A stretch of DNA of 64,000 bases, taken from assembly GCA_900541145.1 (NCBI GenBank), contig UQIH01000002.1:62001-126000 (forward strand), given 5' to 3'. The notes under the pieces were generated by a model that saw only the letters and a program-made list of their open reading frames with translations, was not told where the DNA came from and did not search any database. Position numbers and translations under genes: made by a program. Source of the DNA: an uncultured Collinsella sp. (GTDB lineage Bacteria > Actinomycetota > Coriobacteriia > Coriobacteriales > Coriobacteriaceae). Below, piece by piece: positions 1-9,324 of the stretch; the first letter of the stretch is position 1; each line of letters starts with the position of its first letter.

Positions 1-1
1 G

Positions 2-928
2 ACGCCCGACGAGGGCAAGATCGTCGTCAACGGCGTGACCTTCTTTGACTCGGCGGCGGGCATCGACCTGTCGCCCCAGGAGCGAAAATGCGCCCTGTTG
101 TTCCAAAACTATCAGCTGTTTCCCAACATGACGGTGGCCGATAACGTATGCGCCGGTGTAAAGGGCGCCGGCGACGCCGCGGCGCGCAAAAGGTTGGCGG
201 AGCGCTATCTGGGCATTTTCGGTCTGGCCGATTTCTCCGACCGCTATCCCGCGCGCCTCTCGGGCGGCCAGCAGCAGCGCGTGGCGCTCGCGCGCATGGT
301 GGCGGCGCACCCGGGCATCTTTATGTTCGACGAGCCCATGAGCGCACTCGATTCCTATCTTAAGAGCGCGCTCGAACAGAACATGCTCGACCTGTTTGAT
401 GTGTGCAACCGTACCGTGCTCTACGTGAGCCACGACATCGACGAAGCGTGCCGCCTGTGCCAGCGCATCTGTGTGATGCACGACGGGCATGTTGAGGAGA
501 TCGGCTCCGTCGAGGACGTGGTCCGCCGTCCGCAGACGCTGGCGGCACTGCGCCTGACGGGCTGCAAGAACACAAGCCGCGCACGAAAGATCGGGCCCGA
601 GGAAGTTGAGGCGCTCGATTGGGGCATGACCTTTAACGTGGGTCGCGAGGTTCCCGACGATGTTGCCTACCTGGGTATTCGTGCGAGCTACTTCCATGTG
701 GACAACCGTGCCGAGCGGGGTCGCAACAGTTACGACCTGCACGTGGCGCGCGTGAGCGATTCGCGCTTTGAGCGGCTGGTGTTGCTGGACGTGCCGCGCG
801 TTGATGCACCCACGCGTCTGCAGTGGAAGGTCAACAAAGTGGGCATGCCTGTCGACGAGCTGCCGCAAGCAGGCGAGACGCTGCGCATGCATTTTGATGC
901 CAGCAGGATCCATTTGGTTTGTCGATAG
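2..928 (+). CDS. modC: Molybdate-type ABC transporter ATPase (partial, 5' end outside window)
   Basis: This is the ATP-hydrolysing subunit of an ABC importer, most likely for molybdate. The reading frame is open from the window edge, so the start and Walker A lie upstream. Visible motifs are a Q-loop (LLFQNYQLFP), the ABC signature LSGGQQQR near 257-280 and Walker B with FDEPMSALD near 330. The last ~100 residues form a TOBE/Mop-like extension, as in ModC-type ATPases. Molybdate specificity is inferred from family resemblance; sulfate or tungstate uptake is possible. Molybdenum would feed the Moco enzymes at 19439, 34377 and 44053. No terminator is obvious just after the stop. Confidence 0.75.
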   Translation, partial: TPDEGKIVVNGVTFFDSAAGIDLSPQERKCALLFQNYQLFPNMTVADNVCAGVKGAGDAAARKRLAERYLGIFGLADFSDRYPARLSGGQQQRVALARMVAAHPGIFMFDEPMSALDSYLKSALEQNMLDLFDVCNRTVLYVSHDIDEACRLCQRICVMHDGHVEEIGSVEDVVRRPQTLAALRLTGCKNTSRARKIGPEEVEALDWGMTFNVGREVPDDVAYLGIRASYFHVDNRAERGRNSYDLHVARVSDSRFERLVLLDVPRVDAPTRLQWKVNKVGMPVDELPQAGETLRMHFDASRIHLVCR

Positions 929-1357
929 CGCCGGTTAATGCCGTCGGGGATATAAGCCTCGGCGGCTTCGTCTTGCCGTTCGCCGAATGAGGAATGACAA
1001 ACCTTTATCAATCAAGATAATTATTTATTAAACGACGGCACACGACGCTGTCGTACGAATGTCAACGGTGTTCGTCTGGACGATGACCGCTGATATAGTT
1101 GATCTTGACTGGTTAAGGAGGGTGCGCACATGCCGCAGACGACATACATTCGCCGCGTTGCCGCGCGCGCCCTGTATATGGCTCGGAGCCGCATATGAGC
1201 AGGTATGTTCACGGCTCCGGGAGAGACGACGCACAGCTAAATAATCGACCGCAAAGCAGGTTCCCCAAAATTCCGGGTTTAGGCGCGGCTGGGTTTTCGC
1301 CACCCACCGTGCAGCAATACCGTAGCTATTCATTTTTGGTTCGAGAGGGGAACCGTT
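929..1357 (+). promoter_or_regulatory. 429-nt leader upstream of the first double-cubane protein
   Basis: This long gap holds an AT-rich stretch around 1003-1030, a small ORF with a strong ribosome binding site (1130-1198), and a potential hairpin whose arms are CGGAGCCG (about 1184-1191) and CGGCTCCG (about 1212-1219), overlapping the end of the small ORF. A further ~100 nt contain CGCAAAGC and GC-rich complementary segments before the GAGAGGGG site of the next gene. The layout suggests a regulated leader (attenuator or riboswitch), but no known riboswitch class could be matched by eye. Confidence 0.3.
1130..1198 (+). CDS. Possible 22-residue leader peptide
   Basis: A short frame opens with ATG seven nucleotides after a near-ideal AAGGAGGG site (1115-1122) and ends at TGA 1196-1198. 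The peptide is basic (five arginines) and hydrophobic, with no recognisable domain. Its stop lies in the left part of a potential hairpin, which would suit a translated leader that couples ribosome position to downstream RNA folding. No homologue is known to me. The only support is the ribosome binding site and position. Confidence 0.35.
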   Translation: MPQTTYIRRVAARALYMARSRI

Positions 1358-2641
1358 ATGGCTGAAGAATTTGATTTCCATCCGATGTGGGAGAGCCTCG
1401 GCATGAATCTTGCCGATCACGACATGCTGCTGGGCGCCGTGGGCCAGATGTACGGCGACATGTTCCTGACGCAGAACAATCGCCCCAAGTCCACGTCCTA
1501 CCTGGACTTTGTGGCCACCAACATCCACAGCGGCCGTATTAAGGAGATGCTCGACAAGAAGGAGGCCGGCGAGGCCACCAAGATCGTCGGCTCATTCTGC
1601 GTGTACGTGCCCGAGGAGATCGTGCTTGCCTGTGACGGCATTCCCGTGGGCCTGTGCTCGGGTGCCGATTGGGCAACCGATAAGGTCGAGGAGCACCTGC
1701 CGCGCAACACCTGTCCGCTTATCAAGAGCTTTGCCGGCTTTAAGCTGGGCGAGGTCTGCCCCTACATTGAGTCGAGCGACCTGGTGGTGGGCGAGAACAC
1801 CTGCGATGGCAAGAAGAAGGCCTACGAGTTCTTTGCCACGCAAAAGAACATGTACGTCATGGATATTCCCAACGTACACGACGAGTCGACGCTCGTGACC
1901 TGGAAGGCCGAGGTCAAGAAGCTCGCCGCCAAGATTGAGGAAGAGTGTGGCGTCAAGATTACGCCCGAGCGTCTGAAGGCCGCCATCCACGCCGTCAATG
2001 AGAAGCGCCGCGCCCTGCAGCGCCTCGCTGCCACGCGCGCTGCCGACCCGGCACCCATCAGCGGTCTCGACAGCCTGCTGACCGTTCAGGCCGCCTTTAT
2101 GGACGACACGCCGCGTCTGACCGGCGCCATCAACGATATGGCGGCTGAGTGCGAGCAGCGTGTCGAGGCCGGCGAGGGCGTGGCGCCCAAGGGGACCAAG
2201 CGCATCCTGTACACCGGCACGCCCATGGCCGTGCCCAACTGGAAGCTGTTCAACCTCATCGAGAAGGCCGGCGGCGTTGTGGTCGGCGAGGAGTCCTGCA
2301 CGGGCTCGCGCTACTACAAGGACCTGGTCGACGAGTCCGGCGAGACGGTCGACGAGATGCTCGACGCCATCGCCGAGCGCTACTTCAAGATCAACTGCGC
2401 CGTCTTTACGCCCAACGATCAGCGTATGAAGGACATTGTCCAGATGGCCAAGGACCTTCATGCCGACGGCATCGTCGACGTGGCTCTGCAGTTCTGCACG
2501 CTCTACGAGATGGAGTCGTTTGCCGTGGAGAAGGCCGCCGAGGAGGCAGGCATTCCGTTTATGCATATCACCACGGATTATGCCGGCGAGGATGCCGGCC
2601 AGCTCCAGACCCGCATCGAGGCCTTCCTCGAGACGATTTAG
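1358..2641 (+). CDS. Double-cubane-cluster protein (2-hydroxyacyl-CoA dehydratase HgdB-like)
   Basis: 427 residues of the HgdB/FldB/YjiM superfamily. The cysteine pattern matches the double-cubane-cluster subgroup: Cys119, Cys134, Cys149 in NTCDGKKK, and Cys380 near the C terminus. Such proteins bind an [8Fe-9S]-type cluster and, powered by an ATP-dependent activator, perform low-potential reductions of small molecules; the physiological substrate is generally unknown. The activator is probably the protein at 9370. The ATG follows a GAGAGGGG site. It is a paralogue of 8156-9319 with the same 15-residue spacing between the first three cysteines. Classical CoA-substrate dehydratase activity is less likely because no partner subunit is adjacent. 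Confidence 0.8.
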   Translation: MAEEFDFHPMWESLGMNLADHDMLLGAVGQMYGDMFLTQNNRPKSTSYLDFVATNIHSGRIKEMLDKKEAGEATKIVGSFCVYVPEEIVLACDGIPVGLCSGADWATDKVEEHLPRNTCPLIKSFAGFKLGEVCPYIESSDLVVGENTCDGKKKAYEFFATQKNMYVMDIPNVHDESTLVTWKAEVKKLAAKIEEECGVKITPERLKAAIHAVNEKRRALQRLAATRAADPAPISGLDSLLTVQAAFMDDTPRLTGAINDMAAECEQRVEAGEGVAPKGTKRILYTGTPMAVPNWKLFNLIEKAGGVVVGEESCTGSRYYKDLVDESGETVDEMLDAIAERYFKINCAVFTPNDQRMKDIVQMAKDLHADGIVDVALQFCTLYEMESFAVEKAAEEAGIPFMHITTDYAGEDAGQLQTRIEAFLETI

Positions 2642-2757
2642 CCGCACCTGCGCTAGGCCGTGCCGCTGGGTGTTCCTATCCGCGCGATAGGGATTTCTCT
2701 GTTGCCATGCCGGCCGGTGTCCGGATGCACCGCAGGGCGCCGACCGGCTTCGCATAG

Positions 2758-2790
2758 CTGCCGGGGCGGGGATTTCCGCCGTCCCGGCAG
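2758..2790 (+). terminator. GC-rich hairpin between the double-cubane gene and the binding-protein gene
   Basis: Inverted arms CTGCCGGG and CCCGGCAG enclose a second short complementary pair (GGGA/TCCG region). A U-containing but imperfect tail (ATTCTATCTGTTTG) follows. It could be a weak terminator or a processing hairpin separating 1358-2641 from the transporter operon. Confidence 0.4.
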
Positions 2791-2825
2791 ATTCTATCTG
2801 TTTGTTCAGACACGAAAGGAACTCA

Positions 2826-4436
2826 ATGAACAACGACCTTTTCAAGGCGGGCGTTTCCCGTCGCGGTTTTCTGACCGGCTCCGCTGCCCTGTGCGCCATG
2901 GCGGGCCTCGGCCTCACCGGCTGCGGCGGTTCGGGCGCCGAGAGCGGTAGCGCCGCTGCCTCCGGCCAGGATGTGGAGTATCGCGACGAGCTGCAGATCG
3001 CGTTACCGGCGAGCCCAGACGGTCTCGATCCGCACACCACGTCGTCGCTTGTGACTGTGGACATCATCTGCAATGTCGTCGAGCCGCTCTTTGGCCTCGA
3101 TAGCGACTACGAGCCCCAGCCCGTGCTGGCCAAGGGCTATGAGGTCTCCGACGACGGCCTGACCTACACCATCAAGCTGCGCGAGGGCGTCACCTTCCAC
3201 AACGGCAAGGAGCTTGGCTCCGAGGACGTCGTGGCCTCGATGAACCGCTGGCTCACCGTCAACGACCGCGCCGCGAGCCTGCTGCCCGGTGCCACCTTCG
3301 CCGCCTCGGGCGACCACGAGGTCACCTGCACGCTGACCGAGCCCGCCATCGACTTTCTGATCATCCTGGGCAACCACTCCCAGTATCCGGGTATCTTCCC
3401 CTCCGAGGTCATCGAGGCCGCGGGCGATACCGGCGTGACCGAGTACGTGGGTACCGGTGCCTACAAGTTTGTGGAGTGGAAGCAGGACCAGTACGTCCAT
3501 CTCACCCGCTACGAGGACTATGTCGCCGCCCACGGCAAGGCTTCGGGCTACACCGGCAAGGTCTCCGCGCCCACCAAGGACATCTACTATCAGTTCGTGA
3601 CCGAGGCCTCCACGCGCGTGAGCGGGTTTGAGACCGGCGAGTACGATATCGCTGGCGAGATTCCCACCGAGAACTACCATGACTTCGATGGCAACGACGA
3701 CGTCAAGCTCTACACCCATAACGCCGGCGTTCTGACCGCCTTCCTCAACATGAACGAGGGCATCTTCGCCGACGAGGAGATCCGCAAGTGCGCACTCATG
3801 GCTATCGACTGCGAGGCGGCCGCTCTTGCCGCCTATGGCGAGAAGGAGCTCTTCAACATCGATCCCAACCTTGGCAACCCCGAGAACACTCAGTGGGCGA
3901 CCGACGCGGGCAAGAAGTACTTCAACCAGGCCGACGCCAAGGCCGCCAAGAAGGCTCTGGCCAAGACCTCCTATGCCGGTGAGACGGTCAAGCTGCTGAC
4001 CACCCCCGATTACAAGGATATGTACAACGCCACCGTCGCGCTGCAGGAGCAGCTCGAGAAGGCCGGCTTCACCGCCGAGGTCGACAGCTACGAGTTCGCG
4101 ACCTTTATGGACATCCGCTCCGGCAAGCCCGAGCAGTGGGACCTCTTTGTGGCCTCCACCAACTACAAGCCCATCCCGGCCCAGTCCCTCTCGGTCTCCA
4201 AGGCCTTCTATGGCCTGTCCGACGAGAAGGCGCTCAAGCTCGTGGCCGAGACCCGCACCGCCAAGGACACCGACGCCGCGGCCAAGAAGTGGGCCGAGGC
4301 TCAGGAGCGCCTCTATGAGATTGCCGTCATCGAGCCGCTTTGCCACTACGCTTCCATCACGGGCACCCAGGCAGACGTCGAGGACGTCGAAGTGCTCGAC
4401 GGCGCCATCGTTTGGAACGCCAAGCGTCCGGAGTAA
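2826..4436 (+). CDS. oppA: Peptide/nickel-family solute-binding lipoprotein (family 5)
   Basis: 536-residue extracellular binding protein of an ABC importer. The N terminus carries a twin-arginine-like SRRGF stretch, a hydrophobic helix and the lipobox LTGC, so it is probably exported and lipid-anchored. The body has family-5 hallmarks (DGLDPHTTSS, LREGVTFHNGKELGSEDVV). The ATG at 2826 was chosen because GAAAGGA lies six nucleotides upstream. Four transporter genes follow. The family includes oligopeptide, dipeptide, nickel and opine binders, and the ligand cannot be read from sequence. Two double-cubane proteins bracket the operon, so a substrate of those enzymes, or nickel for the hydrogenase, is conceivable. 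Confidence 0.8.
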   Translation: MNNDLFKAGVSRRGFLTGSAALCAMAGLGLTGCGGSGAESGSAAASGQDVEYRDELQIALPASPDGLDPHTTSSLVTVDIICNVVEPLFGLDSDYEPQPVLAKGYEVSDDGLTYTIKLREGVTFHNGKELGSEDVVASMNRWLTVNDRAASLLPGATFAASGDHEVTCTLTEPAIDFLIILGNHSQYPGIFPSEVIEAAGDTGVTEYVGTGAYKFVEWKQDQYVHLTRYEDYVAAHGKASGYTGKVSAPTKDIYYQFVTEASTRVSGFETGEYDIAGEIPTENYHDFDGNDDVKLYTHNAGVLTAFLNMNEGIFADEEIRKCALMAIDCEAAALAAYGEKELFNIDPNLGNPENTQWATDAGKKYFNQADAKAAKKALAKTSYAGETVKLLTTPDYKDMYNATVALQEQLEKAGFTAEVDSYEFATFMDIRSGKPEQWDLFVASTNYKPIPAQSLSVSKAFYGLSDEKALKLVAETRTAKDTDAAAKKWAEAQERLYEIAVIEPLCHYASITGTQADVEDVEVLDGAIVWNAKRPE

Positions 4437-4446
4437 TGCAATAGAT

Positions 4447-4490
4447 GGCGTGGCGGCTTGAGGGGTTTGGTCCCCTGTGGCCGCCACGCC
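4447..4490 (+). other. Long intercistronic hairpin after the binding-protein gene
   Basis: Outer arms GGCGTGGCGGC and GCCGCCACGCC with an inner AGGGG/CCCCT pair give a strong nested stem. No U-run follows, so it is more likely a 3'-end stabiliser or processing barrier that lets the binding-protein mRNA accumulate above the permease mRNA than a terminator. Confidence 0.55.
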
Positions 4491-4524
4491 CTGTCCACGT
4501 TCAGAGGGGAAATAGACGCCTCGC

Positions 4525-5478
4525 ATGTTGAAGTACACGCTCAAACGTATAGGCGCGATGGTTCCGGTGATGCTCATCATCTCGGTCGTCGTGTTTTTGA
4601 TTATCTATCTCACACCGGGTGACCCGGCCTCTTCGATGCTCGGCATGGAGGCTTCGGCCGACCAGATCGAGCGCGTCAACGATAGCCTGGGACTCAACGA
4701 GCCGCTGCCGCAGCGCTACGTTGAGTGGATGGGCGGCGTGCTTACCGGCGACCTGGGCGATTCGTATTTTATGCGCCAGCCCGTCACGCAGGCGATCGCC
4801 GAGCACTTTGGCCCCACGCTATCGCTCGCGCTTCTGGCACAGCTCATCGCGCTGTTGGTTGCACTGCCCTGCGGCGTCGTCGCTGCCCTCAAACATGGGT
4901 CGCGCACCGACGCGGTCTTGCGTGTCGTTGCTCTTTTGGGCGTGGCGATACCCGGCTTTTTGATGGCGCTCATGCTTATGTGGCTGTTTGCCGTCACGTT
5001 GCGTGTGTTCCCGGTGGCCGGCTATGCGCCGCTATCGAAGGGCTGGTTCAGCCATTTACGCTATCTTGCGTTGCCGGCCATATCGCTTGGATGCGTTCAG
5101 GCCGCGCTGCTCATGCGCATGACGCGTGCGAGCGTGATCGAGGCCATGCAGCTCGACTGCGTTAAGACGGCGCGCGCCAAGGGCGTCTCCGAGGTTCGCG
5201 TGGTGCTGGCCCATGCCCTGCGCAACGCCGCGCTGCCGATTCTCACCTCGGTCGGCTATTCTTTTGGCGCTCTGATTACGGGTGCCGTGGTGACTGAGGC
5301 CATTTTTAACATCCCCGGTTTGGGCCAGCTGGTCACGAGCTCTATCGAGCGTCGCGACTATCCGGTGATTCAGGGTGTGCTAGTGGTCATCGCCTTGTTG
5401 AATTCGGTGATCAATCTGGCTGTCGACCTTGCCTACGGCGCTTTTGACCCGCGTGCTCGCAAATGGGGCGATGCATGA
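4525..5478 (+). CDS. oppB: ABC transporter permease, OppB/DppB type
   Basis: 317-residue inner-membrane permease with the N-terminal helix and TPGDPA motif of OppB/DppB/NikB proteins. The cytoplasmic loop MRMTRASVIEAMQLDCVKTARAKG is the ATPase-contact (EAA) region. About six hydrophobic segments are visible. It pairs with the permease at 5475, with which it overlaps by four nucleotides (ATGA). The start follows an AGAGGGGAAA stretch. Confidence 0.85.
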   Translation: MLKYTLKRIGAMVPVMLIISVVVFLIIYLTPGDPASSMLGMEASADQIERVNDSLGLNEPLPQRYVEWMGGVLTGDLGDSYFMRQPVTQAIAEHFGPTLSLALLAQLIALLVALPCGVVAALKHGSRTDAVLRVVALLGVAIPGFLMALMLMWLFAVTLRVFPVAGYAPLSKGWFSHLRYLALPAISLGCVQAALLMRMTRASVIEAMQLDCVKTARAKGVSEVRVVLAHALRNAALPILTSVGYSFGALITGAVVTEAIFNIPGLGQLVTSSIERRDYPVIQGVLVVIALLNSVINLAVDLAYGAFDPRARKWGDA

Positions 5479-6305
5479 TGGCAAACTTTAAGAAGGCTCT
5501 TGCCAACAAGGAGCTTGTGGTCGGCGGCTGTATTTTCCTGGCGATTGCGCTGATCGCGCTCGTCGGTCCGCTGGTGTGGACGGTTAATCCCAATGCGCAG
5601 GAGATGACGTTGCGACTTTCGGCACCTTCGCCCGCGCATCCCTTTGGCTGCGATGACTTTGGCCGCGACCTGCTTGCCCGCGTCATCGCGGGCGCGCGTG
5701 TGTCGCTTGGCGTCGGCATTGCCGTCACGCTCGCGACGAGTGCGCTCGGCCTGGTGATCGGTGCCTATGCGTGCTACAACGAGAGGCTCGACCATATTCT
5801 CATGCGCATCTGCGACGGCCTTATGTCCATTCCGGGTGTGCTTTTGGCCATCGCGCTCATGGCGATGATGGGGGCGAGCGTGTGGAACGTTATCATTGCG
5901 CTCTCCATCGTCTATACGCCCAGCATGGCGCGCATCGTGCTCTCGCGTGCGATGGTGGTCAAGGAGGAGCCCTTTGTGGAGGCCCTGCGCGTGCAGGGCG
6001 CCTCGACCGCGCGCATCGTGTGGCTGCATATCGTGCCCAACGTTATGGCACCCTTCCTGGTGCAGACGACCTTTGTCTTTGCCGAGGCCGTGCTTTCGGA
6101 GGCCGCCCTCTCGTTTCTGGGCCTGGGTATCAAGGCACCCGACGCCAGCTGGGGAAACATCCTGCAGGCAGGCAAGAACGTGATGCGCAAAGCCTGGTGG
6201 ATGATCTTCTTCCCGGCTATCGCCATCATCGCGAGCGTGCTTTCGCTGAACCTTGCCGGCGACGGCCTGCGCGACGCCCTCGACCCCAAGACCAAGGAGG
6301 ACTAG
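5475..6305 (+). CDS. oppC: ABC transporter permease, OppC/DppC type
   Basis: 276-residue second permease of the importer. The HPFGCDDFGRDLLARVIAG segment near residue 60 is the DppC/OppC/NikC signature, followed by about five membrane helices and an EAA loop (PFVEALRVQGA). ATGs at 5475 and 5478 are adjacent; 5475 gives the ATGA overlap with the preceding stop. A longer version from 5463 would overlap more and lacks a better ribosome binding site. Confidence 0.85.
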   Translation: MMANFKKALANKELVVGGCIFLAIALIALVGPLVWTVNPNAQEMTLRLSAPSPAHPFGCDDFGRDLLARVIAGARVSLGVGIAVTLATSALGLVIGAYACYNERLDHILMRICDGLMSIPGVLLAIALMAMMGASVWNVIIALSIVYTPSMARIVLSRAMVVKEEPFVEALRVQGASTARIVWLHIVPNVMAPFLVQTTFVFAEAVLSEAALSFLGLGIKAPDASWGNILQAGKNVMRKAWWMIFFPAIAIIASVLSLNLAGDGLRDALDPKTKED

Positions 6306-6308
6306 CCC

Positions 6309-7304
6309 ATGAGCGAACATCTTTTGGACGTGCGCGACCTGTGCATCTCGTTTGTGGGCCGCGATGGCAACGCGCTGGAAGCCGTCAACAAACTCAACCT
6401 ACATATCGATACCGGCGAGATCGTTGGTGTTGTCGGCGAGTCCGGCTGCGGTAAGTCGGTGTTTGCCCAGAGTGTCATGCGCCTATTGGAGCATGAACAG
6501 AAGATGGCCTATACCGGTCAGATTCTCTTTGACGGGGAGGACCTGCTCGCGCGCCCGCTCAAGCGCATGCGCGAGGTGCTCGGCTGCGACATTGCCATGA
6601 TTTTCCAGGACCCGCTGTCCTCACTCAACCCCGTCATGACGGTGGGTGCGCAGGTTATTGAGGCAGTGCGGGCCCACCGTAAGGTGAGCCGACGCGAAGC
6701 CCGCAACGAGGCTCTATCGCTGTTGGAGCGTGTGGGAATTCGAGATGCCGCGGCTCGCTTCGACATGTATCCGGGCGATTTTAGCGGCGGTATGCGCCAG
6801 CGCGTGATGATTGCCATGGCGCTTGCCGGTCATCCGCGACTGCTTATCGCCGACGAGCCCACCACGGCACTCGACACGACGACTCAAAAACAGATTTTGG
6901 ATCTCCTACGTGACCTCAACAGTTCTGAGGGCATGGCGGTGCTTTTTATCAGCCATGATTTGGGTGTCGTCACGAGCATCTGCTCGCGCGTGCACGTCAT
7001 GTATCTGGGCCAAATCGTAGAAGAGATCGATGCCTGCGGCCTTATGGAGCGCCCGAGCCACCCGTATGCCCAGGGGCTCATCGCGAGCATTCCGCCGCTC
7101 GAAGGCGAGCGAGTTGACACGCTGGTGGATATTCCGGGCACAGTGCCGCCGCTTACGGCAATACCCTGTGGATGTCGCTTTGCGCCCCGTTGTGCCCGGG
7201 CGGACGAGCGTTGCCGCGCGCAGGAGCCTCCGCTGGTTGCCGTGAATGCGTGCGACCGGTCCAAATGCTGGCTTGTCGAGAAAGGGGAGTGCCATGGCTG
7301 TTGA
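6309..7304 (+). CDS. oppD: ABC transporter ATPase, OppD/DppD type
   Basis: 331-residue ATPase with Walker A GESGCGKSV, signature FSGGMRQR, Walker B LLIADEPTTALD and the C-terminal oligopeptide-transporter cap with a Cys-rich segment (CGCRFAPRCARADERC) that in OppD/DppD relatives binds a [4Fe-4S] cluster. It begins three nucleotides after the oppC stop and its end overlaps oppF by 11 nucleotides, showing translational coupling. Confidence 0.85.
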   Translation: MSEHLLDVRDLCISFVGRDGNALEAVNKLNLHIDTGEIVGVVGESGCGKSVFAQSVMRLLEHEQKMAYTGQILFDGEDLLARPLKRMREVLGCDIAMIFQDPLSSLNPVMTVGAQVIEAVRAHRKVSRREARNEALSLLERVGIRDAAARFDMYPGDFSGGMRQRVMIAMALAGHPRLLIADEPTTALDTTTQKQILDLLRDLNSSEGMAVLFISHDLGVVTSICSRVHVMYLGQIVEEIDACGLMERPSHPYAQGLIASIPPLEGERVDTLVDIPGTVPPLTAIPCGCRFAPRCARADERCRAQEPPLVAVNACDRSKCWLVEKGECHGC

Positions 7305-8079
7305 TAGCGAAGCCCTGCTTAGGGTCTCACATCTGACTAAAACGTATCCCATGCCGGGCTCAGGTTTTAAGCGTCAGGCCTTTACCGCCGTGGACGACCT
7401 GTCGTTTGAGATAGCGCCGGGCGAGGTCTATGGCCTGGTTGGCGAATCCGGATCGGGCAAGTCGACGACTGGACGCCTGATCTGTGGTCTCGAGCGTGCG
7501 GATTCCGGCTCGATTGTCTATCGCGGGCACGACCTCGCCACGATGTCGGAGCGCGAACGCAAGCCGTTTCGCCGCGAGATCCAGCTGGTATTCCAGGATA
7601 GCTCTACGGCTTTTGACCCGCGCAACCGTGTCGGCCGCATTTTGGAGGAGCCGCTGATTATCGCCGGCGTGCGCGATGCGGATGAGCGCCATGAGCGCGC
7701 GCTCTCGGCCCTGGCCTCGGTCGGCCTTCTGGCGGATCATTATGACCGCTATCCGCATGACCTTTCGGGGGGACAGCGTCAGCGACTCAATCTGGCACGG
7801 GCGCTTATTTGCGAGCCGCGCCTTGTGGTATGCGACGAGCCGGTCTCGGCGCTTGACGTGTCCGTTCAGGCCCAAGTGCTCAACTTGCTTCGCGACCTGC
7901 AGCGCACGACGGGCGTGGCGCTGCTGTTTATCACGCATGATATGCGTGTGGTTCGGCATATGTCCGACCGGATTGGCGTGCTCTACCACGGTCGTCTTGT
8001 CGAGGAAGGCGCGGCCGAGGACGTGATCGCGCACCCGAGCGATCCGTATACGCAGGAGCTTATCGACGCCATTCCCTAG
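7294..8079 (+). CDS. oppF: ABC transporter ATPase, OppF/DppF type
   Basis: 261-residue partner ATPase with Walker A GESGSGKSTTGR, signature LSGGQRQR and Walker B VVCDEPVSALD. The ATG at 7294 follows GAAAGGGGAG; a longer in-frame version from 7246 is embedded in oppD and has no better signal. It is shorter than typical OppF (about 320 residues) and ends soon after HPSDPYTQELIDAIP, so the C-terminal Cys-rich cap found in OppD is missing. The next gene starts 76 nucleotides downstream. Confidence 0.8.
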   Translation: MAVDSEALLRVSHLTKTYPMPGSGFKRQAFTAVDDLSFEIAPGEVYGLVGESGSGKSTTGRLICGLERADSGSIVYRGHDLATMSERERKPFRREIQLVFQDSSTAFDPRNRVGRILEEPLIIAGVRDADERHERALSALASVGLLADHYDRYPHDLSGGQRQRLNLARALICEPRLVVCDEPVSALDVSVQAQVLNLLRDLQRTTGVALLFITHDMRVVRHMSDRIGVLYHGRLVEEGAAEDVIAHPSDPYTQELIDAIP

Positions 8080-8155
8080 AGGATGCTTCCTTTTGGGTAT
8101 GGCGTGGGTTTGTTGTTTAATTGTCGGTATATCGGTGCAAGAGAGGGGAACTACT

Positions 8156-9319
8156 ATGGCCGATATCGAGGAGCAGCCGTTGCCGCGCACGTTTGAGGAG
8201 TTCAACGAGCAACGCAAGGCGGCGTTTATTCGCGTCAAGGATTATAAGCAGGCGGGTAATCGCCTGGTCGGCTTTTTGTGCAGCTATACGCCGCTCGAGA
8301 TCATCGATGCCGCGGGCGCCGCAAGTGTCGCTCTGTGCGGTACGTCCGATGAAGTGATTCCCGAGGCCGAGAAGGTGCTGCCGGCTAACCTCTGCCCGCT
8401 TATCAAGTCGACGTACGGCTTTGCCTACTCGCAAAAGTGCCCGTTTACGTACTTTAGCGACATGATCATCGGTGAGACCACCTGCGACGGCAAGAAGAAG
8501 ATGTACGAGCTACTCAACGAGCTCAAGCGCACGCACATTCTGCATCTTCCGCAGGGTCGCGACCGCGCCTACGAGCGCGAGGGCTGGTACGAGGAGTGCC
8601 GCCTGCTCAAGGAGGAGCTCGAGGGCTTCTACGGCATCACGATTACCGACGATGATCTGCGCGCTGCCGTCCGACGTCGCAACCGTCTGCGTGCGGCGCA
8701 GCTCGAGATGTTTGCGCTTCAGGCCAACCAGCCTGCGGCCATGAGCGGCGTCGACCTGATGAGCACCATGTTTGCCGGTACGTTTAGCTTTGATATCGAG
8801 GCCTATACGCAGCAGCTGGAGCAAAAGGTTGCCAAGCTGCGCGAGGCCTACGACGCGGGCGAGCGTCCGGTTGCGGCGGATGCCAAGCGCATTCTGATCA
8901 CCGGCTGCCCGGTGGGCGGCGTAATCAACAAGATCGGTCGTACCATCGAGTCCAACGGCGGTGTGGTCGTGTGCATGGACGACTGCTCGGGCGAGCGTAC
9001 GGCCGCCATGATGATCGACCCGGAGGCTCCCGACATCCTTCGCGCCATCGCCGACCGCTACCTGGATATCAACTGCTCGGTTATGACGCCCAACGACGGT
9101 CGTATGGAAAACACGCTGGCCATGTGCGAGAAGTACCATGTCGATGGCGTGGTAGAGAGCGTGCTCCAGGCGTGCCACACCTTTAACGTGGAGAGTGCGC
9201 GCATGCAGGAGGCCGTCGAGGGTGCGGGTATTCCGTATATGAAGATCGAGACCGACTACAGCAACGGCGACATGGGCCAGATCGAGACGCGCATCGCCGC
9301 CTTCATCGAAACCCTGTAG
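8156..9319 (+). CDS. Double-cubane-cluster protein (HgdB-like), second paralogue
   Basis: 387 residues, paralogue of 1358-2641 but lacking its ~40-residue N-terminal extension. Cys80, Cys95, Cys110 (in ETTCDGKKKMYE) and Cys340 match the cluster cysteines of double-cubane proteins. The ATG at 8156 is preceded by GAGAGGGG; an upstream in-frame ATG at 8099 lacks one. The HgdC-like activator gene starts 50 nucleotides downstream across a small hairpin, so this is its most likely direct partner. Expected chemistry is ATP-driven low-potential reduction; the substrate is unknown. Confidence 0.8.
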   Translation: MADIEEQPLPRTFEEFNEQRKAAFIRVKDYKQAGNRLVGFLCSYTPLEIIDAAGAASVALCGTSDEVIPEAEKVLPANLCPLIKSTYGFAYSQKCPFTYFSDMIIGETTCDGKKKMYELLNELKRTHILHLPQGRDRAYEREGWYEECRLLKEELEGFYGITITDDDLRAAVRRRNRLRAAQLEMFALQANQPAAMSGVDLMSTMFAGTFSFDIEAYTQQLEQKVAKLREAYDAGERPVAADAKRILITGCPVGGVINKIGRTIESNGGVVVCMDDCSGERTAAMMIDPEAPDILRAIADRYLDINCSVMTPNDGRMENTLAMCEKYHVDGVVESVLQACHTFNVESARMQEAVEGAGIPYMKIETDYSNGDMGQIETRIAAFIETL

Positions 9320-9324
9320 GACAA

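Noticed and set aside
1199..1357. c-di-GMP-I (GEMM) riboswitch
   Set aside because: CGCAAAGC and a preceding CACAG are present, but the other conserved segments of that class are missing or misplaced.
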